From NCBI GenBank assembly GCA_025618425.1, contig CM046851.1, positions 1,035,967 to 1,099,966 on the forward strand: a DNA stretch of 64,000 bases. The letters are read 5' to 3'. The translations under genes were made by a program, and so were the position numbers. Position 1 is the stretch's first letter. Every line of letters begins with the position of its first letter. This document shows, piece by piece, positions 40,101 to 47,100 of this stretch. The notes under the pieces were generated by a model. That model saw only the letters and a program-made list of their open reading frames with translations, searched no databases and had not been told where the DNA came from. Source of the DNA: Heliocidaris tuberculata. Its lineage: Eukaryota; Echinodermata; Echinoidea; Camarodonta; Echinometridae.

Positions 40101-42867
40101 TCGAAGAGGCAGGCTTAAGATACTTTCTAAAAATATTCGTCAATTTGAACTTCCATCATCAATAAAGTTCACACAAGTTATACACTGTTATAGGAAGACA
40201 TAAAAAAATAAAGTGACACTATCATGTGGATCCAAAAAGTTCAGTGATAATTGTCAAAAGCTTTATATGTATCTTTAAAATGTGTTTTTTCAAGATTCGT
40301 AGATTAGGGCTGAATTACCCGAATGAATATACGAATTGCATGCAAACATATTGTTCTAAACACCTAAACTCGCAATTTCAGACCACCAGGACCAAAAGGA
40401 TTCAGAGGAAGTCGTTACCTATGTACAGCAAATCAGTGGACAAATAGATAAGGGCGAAAATACTAATGGGAAAGTCAGCACAGAAACGGACACGAGCAAC
40501 AGCGAGGTAGGAGATCTGAAAAAGTCAAAGGGTAACCTCGCTTTAGAGAGGTCATACTTCCCCGCGTCTTTCTGCACCGCCGAAGGTCACTGTGGTCGCG
40601 TACAACACATAACCTAATAAAGAAATCCCAACTCGCTGTCAAACAATCCTTTACCTATGCATACATTGCCACTGCATGGTGAACTTCATATGTGGGTGGT
40701 GAAGTCGGTGAAGTCAGTGAATGCCCTATATTCAAAGGATAAATTGCCACTTGGTCCAATACCATTTGGTCCAGTTGTCAGCTGGTCTAACATCATTTGG
40801 TCTAATATCATTTTGTCCATTAACATTTCGTCCACTGACCATTTAGTCCAATAATCATTTCGTCCAATGACCAGTTAGTCTATAACCATTTCCTCCAAAT
40901 ACCACTTGGTCTAATTATCAGTTCGTCCAATATCTATTTGGTCCATTACCCATTTCGGCTAATTCCAGTTGGTCTAAAATCCACATGGTGTAATCATCAA
41001 TTCATCCAATTACCATTTCGTCTAATCTTCATTTCGTCCATCATCCAATTGGTCTAAAGGTCATTTCGTCCAATGACCGTTTGGTCTATCACTCATTTGG
41101 TCCAGTATCCATTTGGTCTAATACTACAAACACATATTTTGTTCTTGATGCAGATTACTGTGTGCCTCCTTTTTTTTTTGGGGGGGGGGGAATTATGTAT
41201 GCCTATGCGCTGAAAAAATAGGCCTATTAAATAATAATGATAATAATAATAATAGACTAATGATAATAGTAATACTACTCTTTGAATTAATATTGAAATG
41301 ATACATAGACTACACTGTAATAATAATATTTTTTAATGATAAACGTATAAGCATTATCATAATGATAATTATCATTACCATTAAAATATTCTAATAGGGG
41401 GCCTATCTATCTACGGGTACGAAAAGCACTTTTTTCCACGTTTCGTGGAAAACACCTCCATGACATGTAAATTAATTGATCTGGACTCTAGATACAAATT
41501 AACTGTAGAAATTTAAAGTGATTGGATTTAAAATTGAAAACAGTGCAGCACATATGGACGTCCTAGGGTCGTAGATGGCTAGCTTTGGCCGCTTTGCTTA
41601 TTAGACTAACTGTTATTAGACCGAATGATAATTAGACCAAACGATTATTAGACCAAACGTTGATTGGACCAAGTTCCAATTACACTAAATGTTAATTAGA
41701 GTAGACCAAGTGGTTATCAGACGAAATGGGTATAGATGAAATGTATATTGGGTCAACTGATATTAGACCGAATGATGTTAGCCATATGATCACTGGACAA
41801 AATGGAAATGAAACTATTCAAATAATGAAGTGTGTGTGTGTGTGGTCGATTGACCGCAGCTTTTTTATTTGATCATGCCGATTTTTTTTTTTTAATCAAT
41901 TGGTAACATACATGACATGTCTGTACACCGGGAATTTCTTCATATTGTTATGTAGTATACGTGACCACGTGTGAGTTTGCACAATGACCTTGGCCAGTGC
42001 GGACGGAGAATCACAGACACGCGAAAGCGTGGCCACTCGATAGTGTAGTTTGCTCAAGCAGTAAATTAGTCAAGATAATTACACTACTTTAATACAAAAG
42101 ATAATGTGAAACTCGAAACGAATTAACTATTTACCAGGGGCGACGATAGTGGGGGGGGGGGGGCAGGGGTAGTTGCCACCCTAAAGAAATTATTGGAGGC
42201 AAACATATCGTTGTGCCTTCCCCCCCCCCCCCCCAATAAATCCGGAGAAAATCGAGAAATGAAACCTTCCAAATATTGAAATACAAAAGGTATAATACGA
42301 TCAGACTTCAATAAATTCGCTCCCCTCGCAAATTCTCTACTTTTCTCTGTTTTAGGCTGTCTTGCCCCCTCCCCCCCCCCCCCCTCCGAAAAACGGATCG
42401 ACGCCCCTGCTATTTACATGTTCAGATTTGGAGATGTATTAACGATTTACACATGTTTGTAACTGCATTTGATATACCAATGTGTTACTTGATTCAAGGT
42501 ACTTGCCCTACCTTTTCAATCAATGAAATAATTACTTAAAAGGATTCATCAGGTATAATTAGGGATACTTCAATTTTTTTAAAATTTTTTGTAGTCCATA
42601 CCCTAAATTCGCATTGTAGAATATAATGCTATTCATTTCATTAGTTTTAAATGAAAATGTGTACACAAAATTTAGTGGAAATATTTTTTTTACCCACAAA
42701 AAATTATTTTCCACTATTATCTTTAGAATGACGCGTACACCGATATGGAATTGATAGCAGCGATACTGGATCGACTATTCTTCGTCTTCTTCACGTTACT
42801 GCATATTGGTTTGGCTGTTAGCAACGATACGCTAGCGTTTACCCGTCGAGCATTTAACGGCTACTGA
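23072..42867 (+). CDS. Cys-loop ligand-gated channel subunit (nicotinic acetylcholine receptor-like), complete, 7 exons, 462 aa
   Basis: The exons were joined by matching splice phases: 23072-23162, 24561-24697, 32101-32145, 32720-32829, 36532-37271, 40382-40506 and 42727-42867. The protein has a signal peptide, an extracellular beta-sandwich with Cys164 and Cys178 separated by 13 residues (the Cys loop), TM1-TM3, an amphipathic MX helix (LKTLFFRILAILVFMRK), a short cytoplasmic loop with an MA-like helix (EEVVTYVQQI), and TM4 (AILDRLFFVFFTLLHIGLAV). In M2, GERISACLSTILGL gives Glu at -1', Leu at 9' and Asp at 20', as in cation channels. The loop D Trp is kept (MWTD), but the vicinal Cys pair of loop C and several ligand-binding aromatics are absent. 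It is therefore non-alpha-like and its ligand is uncertain. The introns are full of transposons. Confidence 0.9.
23205..23253. repeat. (TA)n microsatellite in intron 1
   Basis: About 48 bp of alternating TA, followed by degenerate TTATTA and AGTAGT stretches. Confidence 0.9.
23582..23721. mobile_element. Small MITE (GCGTTTCATGAAAGGA ends), copy 1
   Basis: A foldback with ends GGGGAGCGTTTCATGAAAGG and CCTTTCATGAAACGCCCCCC, plus inner inverted TTGTCGGATA/TATCCGACAA. A central stretch of over 50 bp, including CTGATTGGCTGAGAGCAAAT, is identical to the copy at 61490-61619. Confidence 0.8.
23835..24310 (+). mobile_element. CR1/L2-like LINE 3' relic in intron 1
   Basis: Frames broken by stops still read HLDYCNSLLCNISDF, then VIQNSAARLITRTEKYSHIT, PFLKQLHWLPVHSRIMFKIL and LLTYQCLHSMAPE. 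PSYLKDSSTISKFKLSSKY follows downstream. This is the typical C-terminus of reverse transcriptases from CR1/L2/Jockey-like LINEs. It is truncated and inactive. Confidence 0.82.
24561..24697 (+). CDS. nAChR-like gene exon 2: N-terminal helix and beta1
   Basis: Acceptor ACAACAG, donor CTG|GTGAGA. It encodes WSRLRSNLLDNGYDS, then EPLSVTINAYLQIVIHL, which aligns with the N-terminal helix and beta1 of nicotinic subunits. It enters in phase 1 and leaves in phase 0. Confidence 0.82.
25142..25172. repeat. (TA)n microsatellite in the LINE 3' UTR
   Basis: An alternating TA run between the A tail and ORF2, probably an unstable tract that is part of the element. Confidence 0.8.
25292..28051 (-). CDS. LINE ORF2, reverse transcriptase part
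   Basis: This open frame of 919 codons begins at an internal Met. The true frame is open further upstream to about base 28160. Reverse transcriptase motifs follow in order: SPGLDGLPVEFY, YRPISLLNTDYKLIAKVMSN, HPDQQGFLKGR, LLDFEKAFDRVEH, the GIFQGCPISPYLF block, and the catalytic SLFADDT (FADD). The C-terminal third ends in a Cys/His knuckle (CTFCKKNPETLKHLFCDC) typical of L1/Tx1 ORF2 proteins. The family makes cDNA at a nicked target by target-primed reverse transcription. It would be one protein with the endonuclease frame upstream but for a single shift in an A-rich tract. No stop codon breaks the frame after that. Confidence 0.92.
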   Translation of the reverse strand: MDLFKDINALETQLNEILDNEIAGSIVRSRIKWAEHGEKSSKYFCNLEKRNSEKRNIHQIKTDNGQTISDPATILNEINSYFASLYTSNFSSDDGDAASLFMSGLDIPELSQNHRDCLNNPISKAELWSTLKSMATNKSPGLDGLPVEFYILFFNDIADMLIKSYQYSLVSGSLSQSQKLGVITLLPKEGKDPLYVKNYRPISLLNTDYKLIAKVMSNRLKKVINLLIHPDQQGFLKGRNISANVRTIIDLIEYADFANIPGSIVLLDFEKAFDRVEHGFLFKALEFFNLGERFIEWIKVFYKDRSSYVINNGYLTSSFAISRGIFQGCPISPYLFVLAIEVLAIAIRDHPDIGGIKIGDTEKRISLFADDTVCFLDNKLESFINLFEMMHYFSSFSGCKLNLSKSEAIHIGSLKNCGLTPFEDEGLTWRSKTFKALGVTFSLQISSLYELNFPQRLRKIEQIISCWKIRYLSLLGKIAVIKSLLLPQLGYLFSVLCIEIPKAFFKKLNSLLYKFLWNNGNDRVKRTLLCNDYEEGGLKMLDPCVYAEAQKMVWVKHFFDPDYVNSWKVIEVEMLRMFHVDHLVLWKTEAPQCVLKKIKNCQVIETIKTWYKYRQVIIKEWNLNRYHLQDFIWWNKNVSLRHKPYYYYPSWYERGIYFISQLSRGNSYVKSFEDLVLEFDISINDQRKYDSLMNGIYLDWFVQPQEVDEDIFEKIQAVLVKKLKVPKYTYQLLRNNDCTSCVKAEKKWSEWLDLEDNSVEWSKIHKHNFRCTIETQLKSFYFKIFHNVFALNSFLFKIDRTDSPLCTFCKKNPETLKHLFCDCEKVKHLWKSVTDAIDKCTGQFTVYSDFNYLFGVDTGSCHDTCINFIFLCFKFYVIRCKFQKSELNFEAFMALLKVKKNIEYKIAQKNDKLGLHFKK
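28030..29061 (-). CDS. LINE ORF2, apurinic/apyrimidinic-type endonuclease part (frameshifted)
   Basis: 343 codons starting MEVVTFNCRGLQNILKR. The endonuclease motifs are all present: the N-terminal TFNCRG, LLETHS with the metal-binding Glu, GDLNIALGPLDYRG, RIDYILVSS and the terminal SDHSLV. This domain nicks the target DNA. The frame ends (FLKT) 22 bases inside the reverse transcriptase frame. The coding sense of the other frame (EQISGLKQKLSSCQNQENAE) can be followed up to the A-rich tract at about 28141-28163, so a 1-nt indel there probably split ORF2. Confidence 0.9.
   Translation of the reverse strand: MEVVTFNCRGLQNILKRKKVFSFLHERKYDIICLLETHSLLEDEKLWKIQWGGQAYFCNFSSKCRGVAILFKPAMNPKIHSCVKDEEGRYLLLHYEVDGSQFILININGPNEDNPNFFTEVFEKLENFDHSNIIIAGDLNIALGPLDYRGAGNRHRNFHARDTFLTYIEEFNLIDVWRRDHGNELGFTRQQQNPLAFSRIDYILVSSALVSRVNDSGICSGIGSDHSLVSIKLSSDIHTRGKAYWKCNCHYLRHDAEFGNFIKNKIKEYKAIHEDSDVNPNVIWDAFKSYICGHCIEYCSRKKKEKMKRRTNYLNKYLALNKSFHPVKIKKMLKKNHWIFLKT
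29431..30279 (-). CDS. LINE ORF1 protein (coiled coil plus RRM-like domain)
   Basis: An intact frame of 282 codons. The middle is a predicted coiled coil (about residues 78-130: LEKRFDSLRVQMSEVREELE onward). An RRM-like segment then starts at SRRNNVVFFNIPEGKEG and includes RPIHVCFSSYQEKEKVFKSC, followed by a basic C-terminal part. This is the layout of L1 ORF1 proteins, which trimerise, bind the element's RNA and act as nucleic-acid chaperones. The start at 30279 gives a leader of only about 67 bp in the element. A second Met (MSNKQKRQ, 13 codons later) is an equally plausible start. Confidence 0.88.
   Translation of the reverse strand: MDLYFLFGFRATTMSNKQKRQETPTKAQGNTKNKLFKENSMSVSDATSARAGSGNVTVSYAETVGAKESQAPAWFQAFELRLEKRFDSLRVQMSEVREELEFHEAECDEKLKAMEKELARCWEKVDDLENRSRRNNVVFFNIPEGKEGDGGCKKFLLGFLSLIDPALAGVGIERAHRTPTGPRPQRPGPDGKVKDRPIHVCFSSYQEKEKVFKSCVAVFKKDFTYEGRRLFVGNDLSHRVQAERKAMLPHLKRLQQEGKKAFFVYPAKIKFVEGNSLKLFTP
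30365..30516. mobile_element. Small foldback element with GTTGACTGCTT ends
   Basis: The ends are GTTGACTGCTTTGAGGG and AGAAGCAGTCAAC. Inner inverted motifs GGTTAAAACTATG and CATGGTTTTAACC form a hairpin. It stands directly beside the LINE target duplication. Confidence 0.7.
30828..30992 (-). repeat. TGCTCCGGCGACAATTGCTCC / CCCTAA-type repeat
   Basis: GCTCCGGCGACAATTGCTCC is followed about 70 bp later by degenerate CCCTAA units and CCCTAACCCTAACCGTATAT, then TTTGACGAAATA. Related pieces stand at 24984-25015, 3771-3858 and around 44750-45200. Confidence 0.6.
31004..31194 (+). mobile_element. MITE with AATAARCCAGTTCG ends, copy 2
   Basis: Reverse-complement partner of 7557-7745. Starts AATAAGCCAGTTCGTAATTA and ends GGAACTGGCTTATT. 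Confidence 0.75.
31259..31612 (+). mobile_element. MITE with ACCAATCAC ends, copy 1
   Basis: The ends are ACCAATCACCTGAAAAAATA and, inverted, ACCAATCACAAAAGATAATT. The interior (TTTGTGTACAGCTAGAA; CGCGCGGAACCGAACT) recurs on the other strand at 55553-55910. It sits inside degenerate TTAGG-type sequence. Confidence 0.8.
32101..32145 (+). CDS. nAChR-like gene exon 3 (45 bp)
   Basis: TTACAG acceptor, GTAAGA donor, phase 0 on both sides. It encodes DQKQQVLKGISLFGL, corresponding to the DEKNQ(V/I)L segment of nicotinic subunits, whose exon 3 is also 45 bp. Confidence 0.85.
32720..32829 (+). CDS. nAChR-like gene exon 4 (110 bp)
   Basis: Acceptor ATTCAG, donor TTC|GTAAGT. It encodes MWTDSRLIWSPEDYGNITSL and then PSTQIWSPSLYLAN, with loop D Trp and loop A region. 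The 110-bp length equals exon 4 of vertebrate nicotinic receptor genes. Leaves in phase 2. Confidence 0.87.
33021..33187. mobile_element. 167-bp foldback (palindromic) module, copy 1
   Basis: ACTATTAATACATGGTTGGG at one end and CCCAACTATGTATTAATAGT at the other. The inner arms GTGCGATCCGGCAACAC and GTGTTGCTGGATCGCAC also pair. A close copy is at 54650-54817. Confidence 0.85.
33188..33712 (-). repeat. Companion module of the foldback element (inverted copy of 54485-54649), interrupted
   Basis: Begins TTTTATAAAACGGGTGTAC and ends CATTCTTGAACCCGTTTTAT. Read on the minus strand it matches 54485-54649 but is lengthened by the Harbinger-type MITE at 33213-33425 and further unmatched sequence. Confidence 0.75.
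33213..33425 (+). mobile_element. PIF/Harbinger-type MITE, complete, 213 bp
   Basis: The ends are GGCCCGAATTCACAAAGGAG and CTCCTTTGTGAATTCGGGCC, a 20-bp exact inverted repeat. TTA is duplicated at 33210-33212 and 33426-33428. The related sequence near 54605-54630 shows the unoccupied site. A 3-bp TTA duplication and GGCC ends fit PIF/Harbinger elements. Confidence 0.88.
33728..34173 (+). mobile_element. CGTATA-rich MITE (GTTCAGACACAAAA ends), uninterrupted copy
   Basis: The ends are GTTCAGACACAAAACGTTTA and, inverted, GTTTTCAGACACAAAAAATT. GTTCAGACAC recurs internally. It contains a single TTAA at 33944-33947, exactly where the inverted copy carries a piggyBac-type insertion. Confidence 0.85.
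35013..35882 (-). mobile_element. CGTATA-rich MITE, inverted copy interrupted by a TTAA element
   Basis: This is the reverse complement of 33728-34173 along its whole length, from GTTCAGACACAAAAATTTAT to TTTTGTGTCTGAAC, except for the 407-bp insertion at 35270-35676 and a few extra CGTCGTATAACGAAA units near 35110-35160. Confidence 0.87.
35270..35676 (-). mobile_element. piggyBac-type MITE, copy 2, nested
   Basis: Flanked by TTAA at 35266-35269 and 35677-35680. Ends CCCTTTCATGACAGG and, inverted, CCCTTTCGAGACAATTGACC. It is the reverse complement of 2334-2741. The empty site in the sister host element is ACGTTAAGCCCC at 33941-33952. Confidence 0.92.
35988..36132. mobile_element. Small foldback element (ATATTGAATGGC ends)
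   Basis: ATATTGAATGGCTTTTCTTT and CAGGGCCATTCAATAT pair at the ends, and CACAAGGATATATCG pairs with CGATATATCCTTGTAT inside. Confidence 0.75.
36532..37271 (+). CDS. nAChR-like gene exon 5: Cys loop, TM1-TM3, MX helix
   Basis: Acceptor ATTAG and donor ATTG|GTACCC give 246 full codons. Contains the Cys loop CFLDLTWFPYDEVNC, TM1, M2 (GERISACLSTILGLTVFQIV) and TM3. A read-through frame would stop at 37280-37282, but exon 6 joins in phase 1. Confidence 0.88.
37785..38705 (-). repeat. 0.9-kb dispersed element, copy 2 (inverted copy of 16650-17590)
   Basis: Matches copy 1 on the opposite strand over nearly its full length, including the TGACGTCA-bounded inner inverted repeats. It lies in intron 5 of the nAChR-like gene. 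Confidence 0.8.
39372..39625. mobile_element. Foldback element with GGCTACC / GGGCCAACAT arms
   Basis: The left arm reads GGCTACCACTGGGCGTACTA then GGGCCAACATTGGCA. The right arm, read on the minus strand, gives GGCTACCGTATATTTGTCTA then GGGCCAACATCGGCA. The middle is GC-richer than its flanks. Confidence 0.6.
39689..40030. mobile_element. hAT-like MITE with CAGGGCTGTCAA ends
   Basis: Starts CAGGGCTGTCAACTTTGGGG and ends GGGAGATTTGACAGCCCTG. Contains G and A runs and repeated GCGGGA units. An exact 8-bp duplication was not seen. Confidence 0.7.
40382..40506 (+). CDS. nAChR-like gene exon 6: cytoplasmic loop and MA-like helix
   Basis: Acceptor ATTTCAG (phase 1), donor GCGAG|GTAGGA (phase 0). 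It encodes HQDQKDSEEVVTYVQQISGQ, then an acidic linker. Its phases fit exons 5 and 7 exactly. Confidence 0.82.
40748..41118 (+). repeat. Diverged minisatellite, (CATTTGGTCCAATAAC)-like units
   Basis: About 18-20 imperfect units of 16-20 bp with the core TTTGGTCCA or TTTCGTCCA and the variant TTGGTCTAAT. The opposite orientation of the same core is found at 41598-41816. Confidence 0.85.
41598..41816 (-). repeat. Diverged minisatellite, inverted arm (ATTAGACCAAACG-like units)
   Basis: About 10 units such as ATTAGACCGAATGATA and ATTAGACCAAACG. These are the reverse complement of the 40748-41118 units. Confidence 0.85.
42135..42409. mobile_element. hAT-type MITE, CAGGGGCG family, copy 2
   Basis: The ends are CAGGGGCGACGATAG and GGATCGACGCCCCTG. 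The 8-bp duplication CTATTTAC is exact at 42127-42134 and 42410-42417. Interior as in 21646-21860. Confidence 0.9.
42727..42867 (+). CDS. nAChR-like gene exon 7: TM4 and stop
   Basis: Acceptor CTTTAG, phase 0, 46 codons then TGA. Encodes DMELIAAILDRLFFVFFTLL and ends RRAFNGY. The match to the xxVAxVLDRLFLxxF signature of nicotinic TM4 is clear. Confidence 0.87.
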   Translation, partial: NDAYTDMELIAAILDRLFFVFFTLLHIGLAVSNDTLAFTRRAFNGY

Positions 42868-43685
42868 TTGGTTCACTGCTCTGACTCTCCCGTTGAAAAG
42901 ATTTCTTTTCTTTCTTTTTTATTTAATGGAGGCATTACTTATTACCTACTTTCAACTGCATTATGTTACATTTCCTCTAATTAATAATTCTAACTCAGTT
43001 ATTGGAAAGGTTACATTCATTATGCAACAAACTGTTATTTGTACACGGGGAGGGGGTGTCCCCCGTCCCCCCCCCCCCCCCCACCGGAAACTTGAATGAA
43101 ATTGTATAACAAATAATGAGTAAAGGCTAGGCACGTCAACCCCCTGGCTGTGTCAAGAAATCGCCGCGCCTGTTTGTACATGTACCTTAATCGCACCCAA
43201 AAGAACAGAAGTAAATAAATACTAATTTAAATTTAAAATTCTTGATTTTTTGTCCTTTTCCAGTACATACACAAACTACATTGAATTCAAAAAATTGAAT
43301 AATGAATAGTCTCTAAACATTAAATTTGGTAATTTCTGTCATCAAAAATGTATCATATAAGTTGTTTGATACCATTTTCTTTTTGTTGTTGATATTTTCC
43401 ATCAAAAGATTTTAGACCACCACGCATTATTTGCGTTTTGTCTATATTATAGCTTATAAATTGTTTCTATCATTATTATAATCAATTATAATTAAGTGTG
43501 CTTCAAATTGTAAATATATTGAGCCCGTAGCAAATAAACTTGAGAACTTCATGTGATATATTTTCAATATAACTCGGAGTTAGGTCGTTAAGGCTCGTAT
43601 CACGTCACAACAAGACTGTTTTTTCGATCTTCTAAAAATTTAACATATAAGAACTGTTTATCACCCTATGCACCGACGCAATGCA

Positions 43686-44153
43686 TTACTGATTAGAGGG
43701 CGAATCTGTTCTACTGACGTTGGAGACGGGTACCTGTTGTACCATCGTAACGTTACGATTGAACGACACCATGCGTCGTCGGGACGACTCTTTATTCCGC
43801 CGAGAGGTCATAGGGCCGTATGGACAAGGGTGAGACTCCTTCAGTCTCGTACCGACGCTCGCGTGGTAGCGCTCCAGGATGGCGAGTTTGTTAAGGACGA
43901 TTTCGACAGCCAGACAGATCTGGTCGAGATGGTGCCTTGGGACACCCCGGTGAACGGGAAGGTAAATGATGTGGTCCATGATGAATGATGCCGTGGTCGG
44001 TCGACATCGAGTCTCATCCCCGCCGATGATTAGGGGTGGGATCTCTTGAGAATCGGTGGACCGCGGGGAGGTGATGAGCTCTATCTGTGCGAGGCTTTTT
44101 GCAGCACCAATACCGAGACGATTAAGGCGCTGATAAACTTCACCAGGATCATC
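43686..44153 (-). CDS. DegT-like gene, last coding exon
   Basis: Acceptor CTTAG, phase 0. Starts DDPGEVYQRLNRLGIGAAKS and contains the C-terminal helix FIMDHIIYLPVHRGVP, then a basic, Ser/Arg-rich tail ending RTDSPSNQ. Confidence 0.8.
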   Translation of the reverse strand, partial: DDPGEVYQRLNRLGIGAAKSLAQIELITSPRSTDSQEIPPLIIGGDETRCRPTTASFIMDHIIYLPVHRGVPRHHLDQICLAVEIVLNKLAILERYHASVGTRLKESHPCPYGPMTSRRNKESSRRRMVSFNRNVTMVQQVPVSNVSRTDSPSNQ

Positions 44154-47100
44154 CTAAGATTACGTTAGTGAAAAAAGAGAAATGAAGATTAATGAAATTA
44201 TAAAAGAAAACATGCGAAAGGGTATTAACATTCCATAAAATTAATTTGCATTGAAAAGAATTTGTGGACTTTAAAACGTTAGTATGAATATATTTTCAAT
44301 TGTAATTACGTATAATACAGTAGAATATAATCCTCTGTTTAAAAAAAAAGTGTAATAATAGACTTGTGTTCTGCAGTGTTTTATGTTATGGTCATAAATT
44401 TTCTTCAGTAGTCGAAATGTTATCACTATCAATGCACTGTACGGGAATGAACAGATATTTTTGCACGTGTTCGTATAATGTATTATGTTCATGACAAAAA
44501 ATGTGAATGTATACATGGTATATATTTCTACAAAAGATTGTGTATCATCTTGCTAAATTATTTATACTCGTGACGAAAGAACACAATATACAATCATTTC
44601 TGATTAATGAACTTAAATACTGTATGTGTAAATAAATGTAACGATAAAATTAAAAGAAAATGGTTATACAGGAAAAGGTATGAATTCTATTTTGTTTCTT
44701 GGTCTTGTTCTATTATCCAAAAGAAAAGAGGAATGAGATATTTTCTCAGGCTACAATTGCTCCGAGCGTTATTTCCCCGGGGGGGGGGGGTACTCACGTA
44801 TATTGGGTATACGGGGATGTGCCGCTGGGAAGGGTGACTTTTTGAAGAAAGATCCTTAGACATGGGTCCCCTTTTCATTAAAAAGATCCTTAGACATGGG
44901 TCCCATTTTTCCCCAAAAAATCCTTAGACATGGGTCTCTTATCCCGGCTCTTATCATTTGTTTCATTCCTCTCTTTTCTCCCTCATTTGTCCGGGAAATC
45001 CTTAGACATGGGTCCATTTTTCACAAAAATCCTTAGACATGGGTGCCTATTTACAGCAAAAGGACCCTTGGATGTGGGTATGGGTCTGGAGTTCTCAGCC
45101 GCACACCCCCGTCCGATTATAATCTGAGTACCCCCCCCCCCGGGTTATTTCGTCAAAGATATAGGGCTAGGCTTGCTATAGGATTAGGATGAGTGTTTGG
45201 TACAGGATTGGCATACGGAATTCAGTTAGTATAGGATTTTGACAGCGGACCACAAGGTTGCCAACTCCCTTCATACGCTTACAAATAAAAAGGTGTCATC
45301 CACAGAATTTAGGGGTCATGTTCTTAACTCTACCCTACCCCAAAACGTAGATGTTTATAGAGGTCACCCACCCCTCCGTTTGCCCCCCCCCCGCGTTCCC
45401 CCCCCTTTATGAAAACGTCTCTACACAATTTGTCCACACATAATCCGATCCCCCATTCGGATGCCTCATACAATGTAGCCTTTAATCAAGGCGATTGTGC
45501 TGCTCTGTCGATCCTATCCCGTGGTCAATCCATGGTCGCTCCTCGAAACGCGCGGACTAGTCCTCTGATTATTGCACGGAACGTCTTTCTGCATCACAGA
45601 CGTCCCGCGCAATAATCAGAGGACTATTCCGCGCGTTTCGAAGAGCGACCAGGGGATCGACAAAGCAGCACAAGCCGCCTTGATTAAAGGTCACGTGAGG
45701 GGGGGGGGAGGTAACATTTTAAAACGAAAGCAGTGATTGAACCAAAAAATGACTGTGTTTTTTCTCCCCCAACCAATCAAAGTAGCTGTCACATCAGAAT
45801 CAGTATGATCTGAACTTTCAGCTGCTGCTTCATTTTTTGACTTTTTTTTTTATTTGGCTCGAAGTTATCAAGAGCAGAAGGCAGAAAAAGCAATGACCAG
45901 TAATCCTCGCTCACTCGAAAATGGAGGAAACATAAAAGAATTAATCTGAAATGACGGTACTTATTGTTTTAGAAATGAAGATTCATAAGACGTTAAAACT
46001 GAAAAGTCAAATTTTATAGAAGTGCTTCACTTTTTGATATTGAGTTAACATTAAGAAAACTACGGCGAGTTAAAACTATAAAAAGCAGTTTCTGGACGCC
46101 TACTTGAGCTAAAACTGAGCCGTATTTTATCAAGTAGGAAAAAGTGTATATCACGTTTCCATATGGTTCAACAGGTCAGGCTACGCCAGCGCGAATAAGA
46201 AACTTATGAAAGCAAATGATAACTCACCACGAGGATTGGAAAGAGCCAGTATCCGCGGATGATTGCATCACTGCCGATCTGGCCAGCAACCGGTGGAAGC
46301 CTATCCGACACGTAATCCCCTATATCTCGAGATTTCTCTATGCCACACTGATCGAAAAATTTTAGTCTGAAGATGGAGAACAGGAAGGAACTAATATAAT
46401 TATGTAACAGTCAGCAATTTGGACACGGGGGAATGTGTACCCCCTCCCCCCCCCCCCCCCCAGAATGGCGGGGGAAAGAAGGGGGGAGAAGAAAAAATGG
46501 GAGAGAAAAGAAAGGGGAGGGAAAGGAAACTTGGAAAGAAGTTGCGACGACATTCTTCCTCATCCCTAATCGCATTTCCTTCCGCTAGTAAGCCCCCCCC
46601 CCCCTTTAATGATGCCGGTGTACCCTCATTGTCTGGATTAACGCTACGCCAGTGAGAGTCAGGAGCAATATCGACTTTCCACTATCGCCAAAAATATAGC
46701 GTTTTCGCCATTGTAAAGGCACTGTCGACATAGGGCGGACATCCACCTTGTGTCACCATGGTTTAAGGCAGTACGAAAATTGCATAGTATCAGACAAAAT
46801 GCCCTTGTTTAGCGAATAACACGATAAAAAATACTTTCGAAAAATAAACTCAAGGGTAATTTCAAAGGCCTATTGTACTGCCCATAGAAATCAGGTTCGG
46901 ATTACGTAATACACCATTGTAATGTTAGCACATTTCTGAAGGTGATAGACAGGGCTACTGAAATTGTCTTGAGTTTATTTTTTGAAAGTAGTTTTTATCG
47001 TGTTGAATGTTTTCACTAGATTATCATAACGTATTAAAGATCAGAGAACAATTAAATGAACCAACAATCAAACAACAGAGAATCATTAAGCTTTTAAGGA

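Noticed and set aside
43668..43988. 106-codon plus-strand ORF
   Set aside because: Antisense to the last DegT-like exon, which continues in frame from the acceptor at 44153.
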